NCBI GenBank assembly: GCA_021841935.1
Contig: JAKCDL010000001.1
Span: 24,626-71,578 of the forward strand
Direction of reading: 5' to 3'
Origin: Actinomycetes bacterium
GTDB lineage: Bacteria > Actinomycetota > Acidimicrobiia > Acidimicrobiales > Acidimicrobiaceae
DNA length: 46,953 nt
The position numbers and the translations under genes are program-made. The notes under the pieces are model-generated. The model did no database searches. It saw only the letters and a program-made list of their open reading frames with translations, and was not told the origin of the DNA. Shown here piece after piece: positions 25,112 through 32,930 of this stretch. Within the stretch, counting starts at the first letter, position 1. Each line of letters begins with the position of its first letter.

Positions 25112-26479
25112 TTGATTAGTTGGAAGAGTCCAGAGAGCCTCTGGCTTTCTCAAATCGAAAGAGAGTTACCACGTCGAGCTGCTACGAGCGACATGAACTT
25201 TGATGTCGCAATAGTTGGCGGTGGCTACAGTGGCCTCTGGACCGCCTACTACTTAAAGACCATCGATCCCTCGATGAAGATCGCGCTCTTTGAAGCTAAA
25301 TACATAGGGTTTGGCGCATCTGGTCGCAATGGAGGATGGGCCTCTACCCTATTCGCCACCTCTCTTTCATCGTTAGCCAGACGGTTCTCGGCCGAAGATG
25401 CCGTAGGCCTCTACAAAGAGTTACACAACTCGCTCGCCGAAATAGAAAAGGTGATTCGAGCTAACGATATCGAAGTCGACTTCCATAGAGGTGGCACGAT
25501 AACCGTTGCTCGCAATGACCTTCAACTTTCACGCGCCAAAGAGACGGTCGAGGAGTACAGGCGTTTTGGCTTCGACAGTTACGACCTTCTATCTCAAGAC
25601 GAAGTTCAAGAGAGAATTTCTATACCGAGTGCAATCGGCGGGATTTACACGGCAGAGTGCGCTCGTATTCAACCGGCAAAGTTAGTCCGAGGTATAGCCA
25701 AAATAGTAGAGGGACTAGGGGTCGAAATTTTCGAAAAGAGTTTAGTTACAGAGATCTCGAAGAACCATATAAAAGTGAATGGCAACACCATAAAGGCAAA
25801 TGTTGTCGTTGAGGCTACCGAGGGATACCGTAGCAGGATCAAAGGGGCGTCGAGAAGAACTATCCCTATCTATTCATTAATGATCGCAACACGATCTCTC
25901 ACTAGCGGCGAGATCGAAGAGGTAGGGCTACGTGACTACGAGACCTTTGCCGACGAACGCAACCTGATCGTCTATGGCCAGCGTAGCAACGATGATCGAA
26001 TTGTCTTTGGAGGGCGCGGTGCGCCTTATCACTTTGGCTCAACTATTCATCCAAACTTCGATACCAACGCCTCGATCTTCGAACTCCTACAGGAGACTCT
26101 TTATGACCTAATACCCTCGCTTCGAGGTGTAGAGATCGAATATCGTTGGGGCGGAGCCTTGGGAGTACCTAGAGACTTTCTCTCATTCGTCGAATATGGG
26201 GAAGCCTCATACGCTCGCCTTGGAGGATACGTTGGGGATGGAGTTACCACGAGCAACCTCGCAGCTAGAACGTTAGCTGACCTCATTTCAGGTCGATCAA
26301 CCCCTCTCACAGCCCTTCCAATAGTTAACCCAAAATCTCGAAACTGGGAAGTCGAACCACTTAGAACCATCGGAGTAAACCTCGGGATCAAGGGCACTAT
26401 ACGCAAGGATTGGCTTGAAGATCAAGGGCGAAGCAGTGATTTTTTTACAAAGATCACAGACTCCCTCATGAAGAATTAA
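25112..26479 (+). CDS. FAD-dependent amine/amino acid oxidase (PuuB/DadA-like)
   Basis: A 455-aa flavoprotein of the D-amino-acid-oxidase fold. The FAD motif VAIVGGGYSGLWTAYYL starts near residue 31 and is followed by GFGASGRNGGW. The N-terminal ~27-residue extension with a Trp and the whole layout resemble gamma-glutamylputrescine oxidase PuuB and related amine oxidases. It likely oxidises an amine or N-substituted amino acid, releasing an aldehyde or keto acid. The start is TTG 25112 with a rather distant AAAGG. It lies between ald and the GabT-like gene on the same strand (21 bases to the latter), so it belongs to the same amine-degrading unit. Confidence 0.85.
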   Translation: MISWKSPESLWLSQIERELPRRAATSDMNFDVAIVGGGYSGLWTAYYLKTIDPSMKIALFEAKYIGFGASGRNGGWASTLFATSLSSLARRFSAEDAVGLYKELHNSLAEIEKVIRANDIEVDFHRGGTITVARNDLQLSRAKETVEEYRRFGFDSYDLLSQDEVQERISIPSAIGGIYTAECARIQPAKLVRGIAKIVEGLGVEIFEKSLVTEISKNHIKVNGNTIKANVVVEATEGYRSRIKGASRRTIPIYSLMIATRSLTSGEIEEVGLRDYETFADERNLIVYGQRSNDDRIVFGGRGAPYHFGSTIHPNFDTNASIFELLQETLYDLIPSLRGVEIEYRWGGALGVPRDFLSFVEYGEASYARLGGYVGDGVTTSNLAARTLADLISGRSTPLTALPIVNPKSRNWEVEPLRTIGVNLGIKGTIRKDWLEDQGRSSDFFTKITDSLMKN

Positions 26480-26499
26480 AAATACGAAAGGAAACAAAA

Positions 26500-27768
26500 A
26501 TGACCGAAAAAAACCACCTAGCTCCGGTTTGGTCCCAATTAACTGGCCTAAAGGTAGCATCCGGTTCCGGAGCTATCGTCACCACCGTCGATGGAGAAGA
26601 GTACCTCGACTTCACGTCAGGGATAGCGGTAACCTCCACTGGACACAGTCATCCAAAAGTGGTCGAAGCGATACAAAAGCAAGCCGCTCGCTTTATCCAT
26701 GCCCAGGTAAACATCTATATTCACGACCTCCTAGAGCCACTAGCAGCCAAGTTGAACGAGTTGACTCCATCGTCAATTGACACCTTCTTTTTCGCTAATT
26801 CGGGAGCTGAAGCAACAGAGGGATCGGTCAAGCTCGCCAAAGCAGCCACTAAAAAACCTCACATAATTGTCTTTCAAGGATCTTTCCACGGACGAACCGC
26901 ACAAACTATGGCGATGACGATGGCAAAGACGGGATACAAAGCTGGTTATGCGCCATTCCCAGCCGGAATATATACTTCCGACTTTCCAGATCCATTTGTG
27001 ACGGGCCTCGACGAGGATGCCACGACAAAGCTAGCATTGAAGAGCTTTGATCAAGTACTAGCGACTCAGACCGCTCCTACCGAGACAGCGGCAGTAGTTA
27101 TCGAATTAGTCCAAGGTGAAGGTGGCTATCGCGCTGCTTCAAAAGCATTCGTTGAGGGCCTATACGAGCGCTGCAAAGACAAGGGCATTCTCTTCGTAGC
27201 GGATGAAGTTCAGTCGGGATTTGGTCGAACTGGAAAGCTTTTTGCAGTCGAGCACTACGGAATCGAACCTGACATCATGGTGATGGCAAAGGGAATTGCA
27301 TCTGGTTTCCCATTCTCAGCAATTGGTTCTTCCTACGAGCTGATGGAGAAGTGGCCAGTTGGAAGCCACGGCGGAACCTATGGCGGTAACCCGATCGGGG
27401 CCGCAGCGGCCTTAGCAACTATAGAGATCCTTACTGGAGAAGGCTTCATAGAAAACGTTGCTGCGCGCGGAGAACAACTTCGACGTGGTTTGAGTGAACT
27501 CGCAAAGTCTTACCCAGCAGTAGGTGACGTACGTGGACTCGGTATGATGATCGGTTGCGCAATCGTTGACCCCACAACCGGAGAGCCAGATGCTGCACGA
27601 GTTAGCGCCATGCTAACCCACGCTAGAGAAAATGGCAAGGTGATACTCCTAAACGCTGGAACATACAACAACATCATTCGTTGGATGCCACCACTAATCG
27701 TCACTGAATCACAGATCGACCAGGGTCTCGCCGCCTTTGAAGCAGCTTTAAAGGCGACCGAGAAGTAG
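26500..27768 (+). CDS. gabT: 4-aminobutyrate-type class III aminotransferase
   Basis: PLP-dependent omega-aminotransferase, 422 aa, probably converting 4-aminobutyrate and 2-oxoglutarate to succinate semialdehyde and glutamate. The family blocks are GIAVTSTGHSHPKVVEAI, FFANSGAEATEGSVKLA, GSFHGRT, ADEVQSGFGRTG with Asp235, and VMAKGIASG with cofactor Lys264. AAAGGAAA precedes ATG 26500. It is last in the ald-oxidase-aminotransferase run and is followed by a very strong terminator. Acetylornithine-type activity cannot be ruled out, but the context of a PatD-like dehydrogenase favours GABA. No succinate semialdehyde dehydrogenase is seen in the window. Confidence 0.88.
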   Translation: MTEKNHLAPVWSQLTGLKVASGSGAIVTTVDGEEYLDFTSGIAVTSTGHSHPKVVEAIQKQAARFIHAQVNIYIHDLLEPLAAKLNELTPSSIDTFFFANSGAEATEGSVKLAKAATKKPHIIVFQGSFHGRTAQTMAMTMAKTGYKAGYAPFPAGIYTSDFPDPFVTGLDEDATTKLALKSFDQVLATQTAPTETAAVVIELVQGEGGYRAASKAFVEGLYERCKDKGILFVADEVQSGFGRTGKLFAVEHYGIEPDIMVMAKGIASGFPFSAIGSSYELMEKWPVGSHGGTYGGNPIGAAAALATIEILTGEGFIENVAARGEQLRRGLSELAKSYPAVGDVRGLGMMIGCAIVDPTTGEPDAARVSAMLTHARENGKVILLNAGTYNNIIRWMPPLIVTESQIDQGLAAFEAALKATEK

Positions 27769-27820
27769 CAGCGAAAATAATCGTTAGCCCGTCACTCCCC
27801 TAGGAAGTTCGGGGAAGCTA

Positions 27821-27868
27821 AGAGATACAGGCCCTCTGAGTCAAGAGTCTCAGAGGGCCTGTATCTCT
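27821..27868 (+). terminator. Strong intrinsic terminator after gabT
   Basis: A perfect 20-bp inverted repeat (27821-27840 with 27849-27868) and an 8-base loop, followed by TTATATTT. This is the longest perfect stem I found in the window. It closes the ald-oxidase-gabT unit between convergent genes. Confidence 0.92.
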
Positions 27869-27913
27869 TTATATTTGATATTTAATGACGTCAAATCATC
27901 ATTTTTTTATAGA

Positions 27914-27951
27914 GCAACCTTTGCCGACCGTAATATATCAGCAAAGGTTGC
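27914..27951 (-). terminator. Inverted repeat beyond the aldehyde dehydrogenase stop
   Basis: GCAACCTTTGC (27914-27924) pairs perfectly with GCAAAGGTTGC (27941-27951) over an AT-rich 16-base loop. It lies 28 bases past the stop codon of the minus-strand gene. No T-run follows on that strand, so it may stabilise the mRNA end and not be a classic terminator. Confidence 0.5.
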
Positions 27952-27978
27952 AATCGATTTGACTTCCCTAAAGGGAGG

Positions 27979-29415
27979 TTACTCTCCGATATAGCTCATA
28001 ACGTGCTTGATTCGCGTGTAGTCCTCGAAGCCATACATCGAAAGATCCTTTCCATACCCAGAGTGCTTGAAGCCACCGTGTGGCATCTCTGCAACGATCG
28101 GAATATGGGTATTGATCCATACTGCACCAAAGTCAAGGGATCGAGCCATCCTCATTGCAGTTGCATGGTCACGGCTCCACACCGACGATGCAAGGCCGTA
28201 CTCGACATCATTCGCATACGTCAACGCTTCTTGCTCATCTTTGAACTTCTGAACTGTTATCACCGGGCCAAAGATCTCAGATTGAATGATCTCATCGGTT
28301 TGGATCAACCCCGAAACAACAGTTGGCGCGAGGAAGAAGCCGCTATCGCCAACTTTATGGCCACCGGTTTCAATACGTGCATGGTCGGGTAGTCGCTCGA
28401 GTAGACCTTGAACTCTTGCAATTTGGTTAGCGTTGTTAAGTGGCCCAAAGTCGGCCTCTTGCGAAGGAGCGCCCGTAGTTGTTGCAGAAGCTGCGGCTCT
28501 CAGAGCTGCTACAAATTCATCGTGGATCTCTTCAGCAACCAAGACTCGCGCCGCAGCGGTGCAGTCTTGACCGGCGTTAAAGTACCCGGCCATTGCAATT
28601 CCAGCTGCAGCCTTCTCAATATCTGCATCCTTGAAGACGATTACTGGGGCGTTGCCGCCGAGTTCAAGGTGAACCTTCTTCAAATCTTCCGCTGCGCTCT
28701 TGGCAACTTCCTTGCCCGCTCTGACAGATCCTGTGATTGAAACCATTTGCGGAATCGGATTTTCGACAAGTGCTCGTCCAGTGTCACGCTCACCACAAAC
28801 TACGTTGAAGACGCCCTCTGGTAGAAATTCGGCCATAATCTTAGCGATGAATACCGTAGACATCGGGGTGGTATCCGACGGCTTCAAGACCATAGTGTTG
28901 CCTGCAGCTATGGCTGGAGCCCACTTCCAAACCGCCATCATCATTGGGTAATTCCAAGGCGTAACGGCTGCACATACTCCAATTGGTTCCCGTCTAATCA
29001 TGGAAGTATGGTTTCTCATATATTCGGCGGCACTTCTACCTTCAAGGTTTCTGGCTGCTGCAGCGAAAAATCTGATCTGATCAACCATTGGCGGGATCTC
29101 TTCCGAAAGAGTAAGGCCGAGAGGCTTGCCAGTATTCTTGGACTCTACAGCTACAATCTCGTCGGCGCGAGCCTCTATTGCGTCAGCAATACGAAACATA
29201 GCGAGCGATCGCTCAGAAGGCGTGGCATCACGCCAAGTTGCAAAAGCCGCCTTTGCAGCTTTAGTGGCGTCGTCAATATCAGACGCGTCTGATAGAGGAG
29301 CAGTTGCATAGACCTCGCCGGTCGAAGGATCGATGATGTCAGACGTAGCACCGGAGTTTGCGGGCCTTTCCTTTCCTCCAATGAAGTTGAGAATGTGTTG
29401 CTTGTCTGAAGACAT
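27979..29415 (-). CDS. Gamma-aminobutyraldehyde dehydrogenase-like aldehyde dehydrogenase
   Basis: NAD(P)-dependent aldehyde dehydrogenase of 478 aa, most like PatD/PuuC enzymes that oxidise 4-aminobutyraldehyde to GABA. Catalytic Cys285 sits in FNAGQDCTAAAR, a sequence typical of the PatD group. General base Glu251 lies in HLELGGN, and Asn154 in TPWNYP. The C-terminal HGGFKHSGYGKDLS is usual. The start is ATG 29415-29413 with AAAGGAAG upstream. It lies on the minus strand, 90 bases downstream of the saccharopine-dehydrogenase-like gene and convergent with gabT. It fits between diamine aminotransferase and GabT in putrescine breakdown. Confidence 0.9.
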   Translation of the reverse strand: MSSDKQHILNFIGGKERPANSGATSDIIDPSTGEVYATAPLSDASDIDDATKAAKAAFATWRDATPSERSLAMFRIADAIEARADEIVAVESKNTGKPLGLTLSEEIPPMVDQIRFFAAAARNLEGRSAAEYMRNHTSMIRREPIGVCAAVTPWNYPMMMAVWKWAPAIAAGNTMVLKPSDTTPMSTVFIAKIMAEFLPEGVFNVVCGERDTGRALVENPIPQMVSITGSVRAGKEVAKSAAEDLKKVHLELGGNAPVIVFKDADIEKAAAGIAMAGYFNAGQDCTAAARVLVAEEIHDEFVAALRAAASATTTGAPSQEADFGPLNNANQIARVQGLLERLPDHARIETGGHKVGDSGFFLAPTVVSGLIQTDEIIQSEIFGPVITVQKFKDEQEALTYANDVEYGLASSVWSRDHATAMRMARSLDFGAVWINTHIPIVAEMPHGGFKHSGYGKDLSMYGFEDYTRIKHVMSYIGE

Positions 29416-29505
29416 TTGGTAAAACTTCCTTTCGAAGAATACGTATATAAGATGCGATTATAGGCAATTGGTTGCGACGCGATTATTGGTCAATCGCACA
29501 AAAAA

Positions 29506-30735
29506 TCAATCTTTGGTGGTGTCGTCGCGCATACCCCATGGCGAACCGTGCTCGTTCAACTTATCTAAAAACGGATCTGGATCGAACGCCTCTGGCCCCA
29601 ACACTCCACTTCCCGTCCATATCCCCTCTGAGATCATCTCTAGTGCCACCACAGGGAAGATTGCAGTTTGCCATACGACGGCTTGACATCCCCATCGCTT
29701 CATGGTCTCTTCATTGTCGACTACGTGGTAAAGATAGACCTTTTTTGGACTTCCACTGGTATCTAGACCGGTAACAAAGGTGCCAGCACATGTCTTGCCC
29801 TTCATAATTGGTCCCAGGTCGATAGGATTAGGAAGCGTAGCCGCAACTACATCGCGCGGTGAGACCTCAAGGCCCCTTACGGATACAGGTTTAGTCGAAT
29901 CAAGGCCAAGCTTGTGAAGAGTCTTTAGAACGTCGATGAACTCATCACCAAGGCCATACTTGAAGGTAACCCTTTTGGCATTGATCCACCTCGGGATCAA
30001 TGCAACCTCTTCGTGCTCGACATTGACACACTCTACCGGTCCGATCCCCTCGGGAAATTCAAAGATCTCACCCTCTGAAAACGGCGGTGTTGTAAACCAT
30101 CCTCGATCTCTTTCGTATACCAAAGGAGGATTCAGGCACTCTTCAATCGTCGTCCATATGGAAAATGTAGGAGCAAAGTCGTATCCCTCAACAGATAAGT
30201 TTGCACCATCTCGCACACCAACTTCATCAATCTCAGAGAAAAGGTGCTTAGCTGCATAAGCAGCGAGCACATCGGACATGCCAGGCTCAACACCCATACC
30301 AACTAACGCTAGAAGTCCCCTCTCCTTCCAGAGAGACTCCTTTGCGAATTGATCGTCCCCGAGCATCTTGCCCACCTTCGAATAGGGCTCGTCTTGATGT
30401 GGAACTGATAGTGACATCGCCATATCGATATATGTTGCCCCAAGTTCAAATGCCGCGTCAAAGATCGCCATTACAAAACGGGGATCGCAACAGTTCATTA
30501 CCGCATCTACTTTGTACTTTCGCCCCACCTCAACTACTGCATCGATGTTAGACGCATCAAGCTGGTCAAAGTAAATCTCAGCACCGGTTGAAAATGGTTT
30601 GGTCAAATTTGCAACGTGCTCAGCGCGCTCCTTGTTGACATCAGTAACCACAAGAGCAGAAAATGATGAGCTTTCAGCCGCGATCTTGGCAAATGCCTCG
30701 CCGACTCCACCCGCCCCCACTATAAGAACTCGCAT
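29506..30735 (-). CDS. Saccharopine dehydrogenase-like oxidoreductase
   Basis: A 409-aa NAD(P)-dependent enzyme with an N-terminal Rossmann motif VLIVGAGGVGEAFA and the saccharopine dehydrogenase NADP-binding and C-terminal domains (MNCCDPRFVMAIFDAAFELGATYIDMA; VGMGVEPGMSDVLAAYAAKH). Relatives include saccharopine reductase, carboxynorspermidine synthase and L-lysine 6-dehydrogenase. In this setting it may act on an aminoaldehyde adduct or a lysine/polyamine intermediate, but the substrate is not evident. The start is ATG 30735-30733 with GGGGGA close by. It is divergent from the Lrp-type regulator, sharing a ~204-base AT-rich control region. Confidence 0.8.
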   Translation of the reverse strand: MRVLIVGAGGVGEAFAKIAAESSSFSALVVTDVNKERAEHVANLTKPFSTGAEIYFDQLDASNIDAVVEVGRKYKVDAVMNCCDPRFVMAIFDAAFELGATYIDMAMSLSVPHQDEPYSKVGKMLGDDQFAKESLWKERGLLALVGMGVEPGMSDVLAAYAAKHLFSEIDEVGVRDGANLSVEGYDFAPTFSIWTTIEECLNPPLVYERDRGWFTTPPFSEGEIFEFPEGIGPVECVNVEHEEVALIPRWINAKRVTFKYGLGDEFIDVLKTLHKLGLDSTKPVSVRGLEVSPRDVVAATLPNPIDLGPIMKGKTCAGTFVTGLDTSGSPKKVYLYHVVDNEETMKRWGCQAVVWQTAIFPVVALEMISEGIWTGSGVLGPEAFDPDPFLDKLNEHGSPWGMRDDTTKD

Positions 30736-30939
30736 ATGTCCCCCATGAATATGTCGGATTTCACTGTCCTCGAAGGAATATTAGTGAACCGTTCTAGACG
30801 AAATGATGGAAAACGTATGAATTATTTGTAAAAAGTTCGGAATCGGCACTCTTTGCATGGTAAAAATTTAAGAATCACTCATTTACACCCTTCGAATCAC
30901 AAATGGTTGAATTTGAAGAATGGAGTTCGAGAGGAAGTC

Positions 30940-31482
30940 ATGGTCGAAAGAGCACTGCGACCAGTTCGAGGTGGGGGTGGTGGCGCGGCATTTCGCCAAA
31001 GCCTAAACGCATCTCGAAAGGAAAGCCAGGGGGCGATAAATCTAGACGCAAAGTCTAAAGAGCTAATTGCTCTACTTCAAAAGGATGGACGGACGTCCTA
31101 TGCCAACCTCGCTAAAGAGGTTGGACTTAGCGAAGCTGCAGTTAGACAACGCGTCCAAAGACTAATTGATCAAAAGGTGATGCAGATCGTCGCAGTCACC
31201 GATCCACTGTCAGTTGGATTTAGTCGCCAGGCGATGGTCGGAATAAAGGCATCTGGCGATCTACGTGAAGTAGCAGAAGAGATATCACGCATAAAGGAGG
31301 TGGACTACGTGGTCGTCTGTGCGGGTCGCTTCGACTTATTGGCTGAAGTTGTGTGCGAAGACGACGCCCACCTGATGGAGATCTTAAATGACAGCCTTAG
31401 AAAAGTTACTGGTGTAGCTGAAATCGAAGCGTTTTTATACCTTCGGTTGGAAAAACAAAGCTATCAATGGGGTGCAAGATGA
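30940..31482 (+). CDS. Lrp/AsnC-family transcriptional regulator
   Basis: A 180-aa regulator with the AsnC-type HTH (LDAKSKELIALLQKDGRTSY, ANLAKEVGLSEAAVRQRVQRL) and a C-terminal ligand/oligomer domain (VGIKASGDLREVAEEI, VVVCAGRFDLLAEVVCEDD). It differs from the usual ~150-aa form by a ~30-residue basic, Gly-rich N-terminal extension with five consecutive glycines. ATG 30940 has GAGAGGAAG just upstream; the frame stays open from 30853 but without support. The TGA stop overlaps the ATG of the aminotransferase (ATGA), so the two are translationally coupled. It likely controls the amine catabolism genes on both sides, sensing an amino acid or amine. Confidence 0.9.
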   Translation: MVERALRPVRGGGGGAAFRQSLNASRKESQGAINLDAKSKELIALLQKDGRTSYANLAKEVGLSEAAVRQRVQRLIDQKVMQIVAVTDPLSVGFSRQAMVGIKASGDLREVAEEISRIKEVDYVVVCAGRFDLLAEVVCEDDAHLMEILNDSLRKVTGVAEIEAFLYLRLEKQSYQWGAR

Positions 31483-32852
31483 AACAGGAATACAACACCG
31501 AAGAGTTATCCGAAAAGGCAAAACGCCACCTTTGGATGCACTTCACAAGAATGTCAGCTTACAATGAGAGCGAAGTCCCAGTCATGGTCCGTGGCGAAGG
31601 CGGATATGTTTGGGATTCGCGCGGGAAGCGATATATCGATGGTCTAGCGGGGCTCTTTACGGTTCAAGCCGGCCACGGCCGCAAGGAATTAGCTGAGGCT
31701 GCCGCTAGACAATCGAGTGAACTCGCTTACTTTCCACTCTGGAGCTACGCGCATACGCCAGGTATTGAGCTAGCGGAGAGGCTAGCTGAACTTACACCTG
31801 GAGATCTAAATCGAGTCTTCTTCACCACAGGCGGAGGAGAAGCCAATGAAACTGCAATGAAGTTGGCCCGACAGTTCTTCAAACTCACGGGAAAGCCAAA
31901 GAAGACCAAGTTCATATCGAGAAATATCTCTTATCACGGAACTACAATGGGCGCTCTTTCGGTGACTGGTCTCGCCGGTATCAAAGGCGACTTTGAACCG
32001 CTGATACCGGGGACCTTCAAGGTCGCCAATACCAACAGATACCGATGCACTGACTGCGCAGGTTTTAGCGCATGCAGCCTTCACTGTGCGGACGACATCG
32101 AGAGGATGATCCAGTACGAGGGACCAGACACCGTCGCTGCCGTCTTCCTAGAGCCTGTGCAAAATGCTGGGGGGTGCTTTACTCCACCAGATGGTTACTT
32201 CCAGAGAGTAAGGGAGATCTGCGACAAATACGATGTGCTTCTTATCGCCGATGAGGTCATCTGTGGCTTCGGACGCCTTGGAGAGTACTTCGGATCGATC
32301 AAATACAACTTCGTTCCGGACATGATGACAGTTGCTAAAGGAATGTCATCTGGTTACGCCCCAATTGGTGCGCTAATCGTCTCAGATAGAATAATCGAGC
32401 CCTACCTCAAGGAGAATACAACCTTTCTGCACGGTTTTACCTTCGCTGGCCATCCAGTATCGGCTGCAGTCGCACTTGCAAACCTGGAGATCTTCGAGAA
32501 AGAGGATTTGATTGGGCACGTTCAAGCAAATCAGGACTACTTCCGGGAGAAGCTCGAAGGGCTTCGTGATATTCCAATTATCGGAGATGTCAGAGGAACC
32601 GGGTACTTCTACGGTCTTGAGTTGGTAAAAGACAAAGACACCAAGGAGACCTTCGATGATAATGAATCCGAGCGGCTACTCCGTGGACTTTTGACCCCTC
32701 ACCTCTTTGAAGCTGGGTTGATCTGTAGGGCCGACGACAGAGGCGACCCCGTCGTGCAGCTTTCGCCACCGCTCGTAATCGGACGAAGTGAGATCGACGA
32801 CATCGTAGATATATTGAGGACTGTAATCACAGAGGCCGCCGCTCTACTTTAG
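31479..32852 (+). CDS. Omega-aminotransferase (putrescine/diamine:pyruvate, SpuC-like)
   Basis: A 457-aa class III aminotransferase of the SpuC/omega-amino acid:pyruvate type, expected to move the terminal amino group of a diamine or omega-amino acid to pyruvate. LWMHFTRM near the N-terminus, GLFTVQAGHGRKELAEA, FTTGGGEANETAMKLARQF, ADEVICGFGRLG with Asp258, and MTVAKGMSSGYAPIGA with Lys287 support this. A CX2CX5CX3C cluster (Cys190-Cys203) in YRCTDCAGFSACSLHC lies in the middle. The start is ATG 31479, overlapping the regulator stop; an upstream in-frame ATG at 31467 is possible. The neighbours suggest putrescine as substrate, which is not proven. Confidence 0.88.
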   Translation: MKQEYNTEELSEKAKRHLWMHFTRMSAYNESEVPVMVRGEGGYVWDSRGKRYIDGLAGLFTVQAGHGRKELAEAAARQSSELAYFPLWSYAHTPGIELAERLAELTPGDLNRVFFTTGGGEANETAMKLARQFFKLTGKPKKTKFISRNISYHGTTMGALSVTGLAGIKGDFEPLIPGTFKVANTNRYRCTDCAGFSACSLHCADDIERMIQYEGPDTVAAVFLEPVQNAGGCFTPPDGYFQRVREICDKYDVLLIADEVICGFGRLGEYFGSIKYNFVPDMMTVAKGMSSGYAPIGALIVSDRIIEPYLKENTTFLHGFTFAGHPVSAAVALANLEIFEKEDLIGHVQANQDYFREKLEGLRDIPIIGDVRGTGYFYGLELVKDKDTKETFDDNESERLLRGLLTPHLFEAGLICRADDRGDPVVQLSPPLVIGRSEIDDIVDILRTVITEAAALL

Positions 32853-32873
32853 CAGAGGCGAGCACTATACGTT

Positions 32874-32930
32874 TTTGACACCTATAGCCTTGAACTCAAT
32901 CAAAGAAAGCGAGAGGCTGTAGGTGTCAAA
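32874..32930 (+). promoter_or_regulatory. 17-bp hairpin enclosing the start codon of the MatB-like ligase gene
   Basis: Arm 32874-32890 pairs with 32914-32930 at all 17 positions (16 Watson-Crick, one G-U), with a 23-base loop. The GTG start (32923) and part of the GAGAGG Shine-Dalgarno (32911-32916) are inside the 3' arm. It also lies just 21 bases after the aminotransferase stop, so it could serve as a terminator or processing site, but no T-run follows. Confidence 0.65.
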
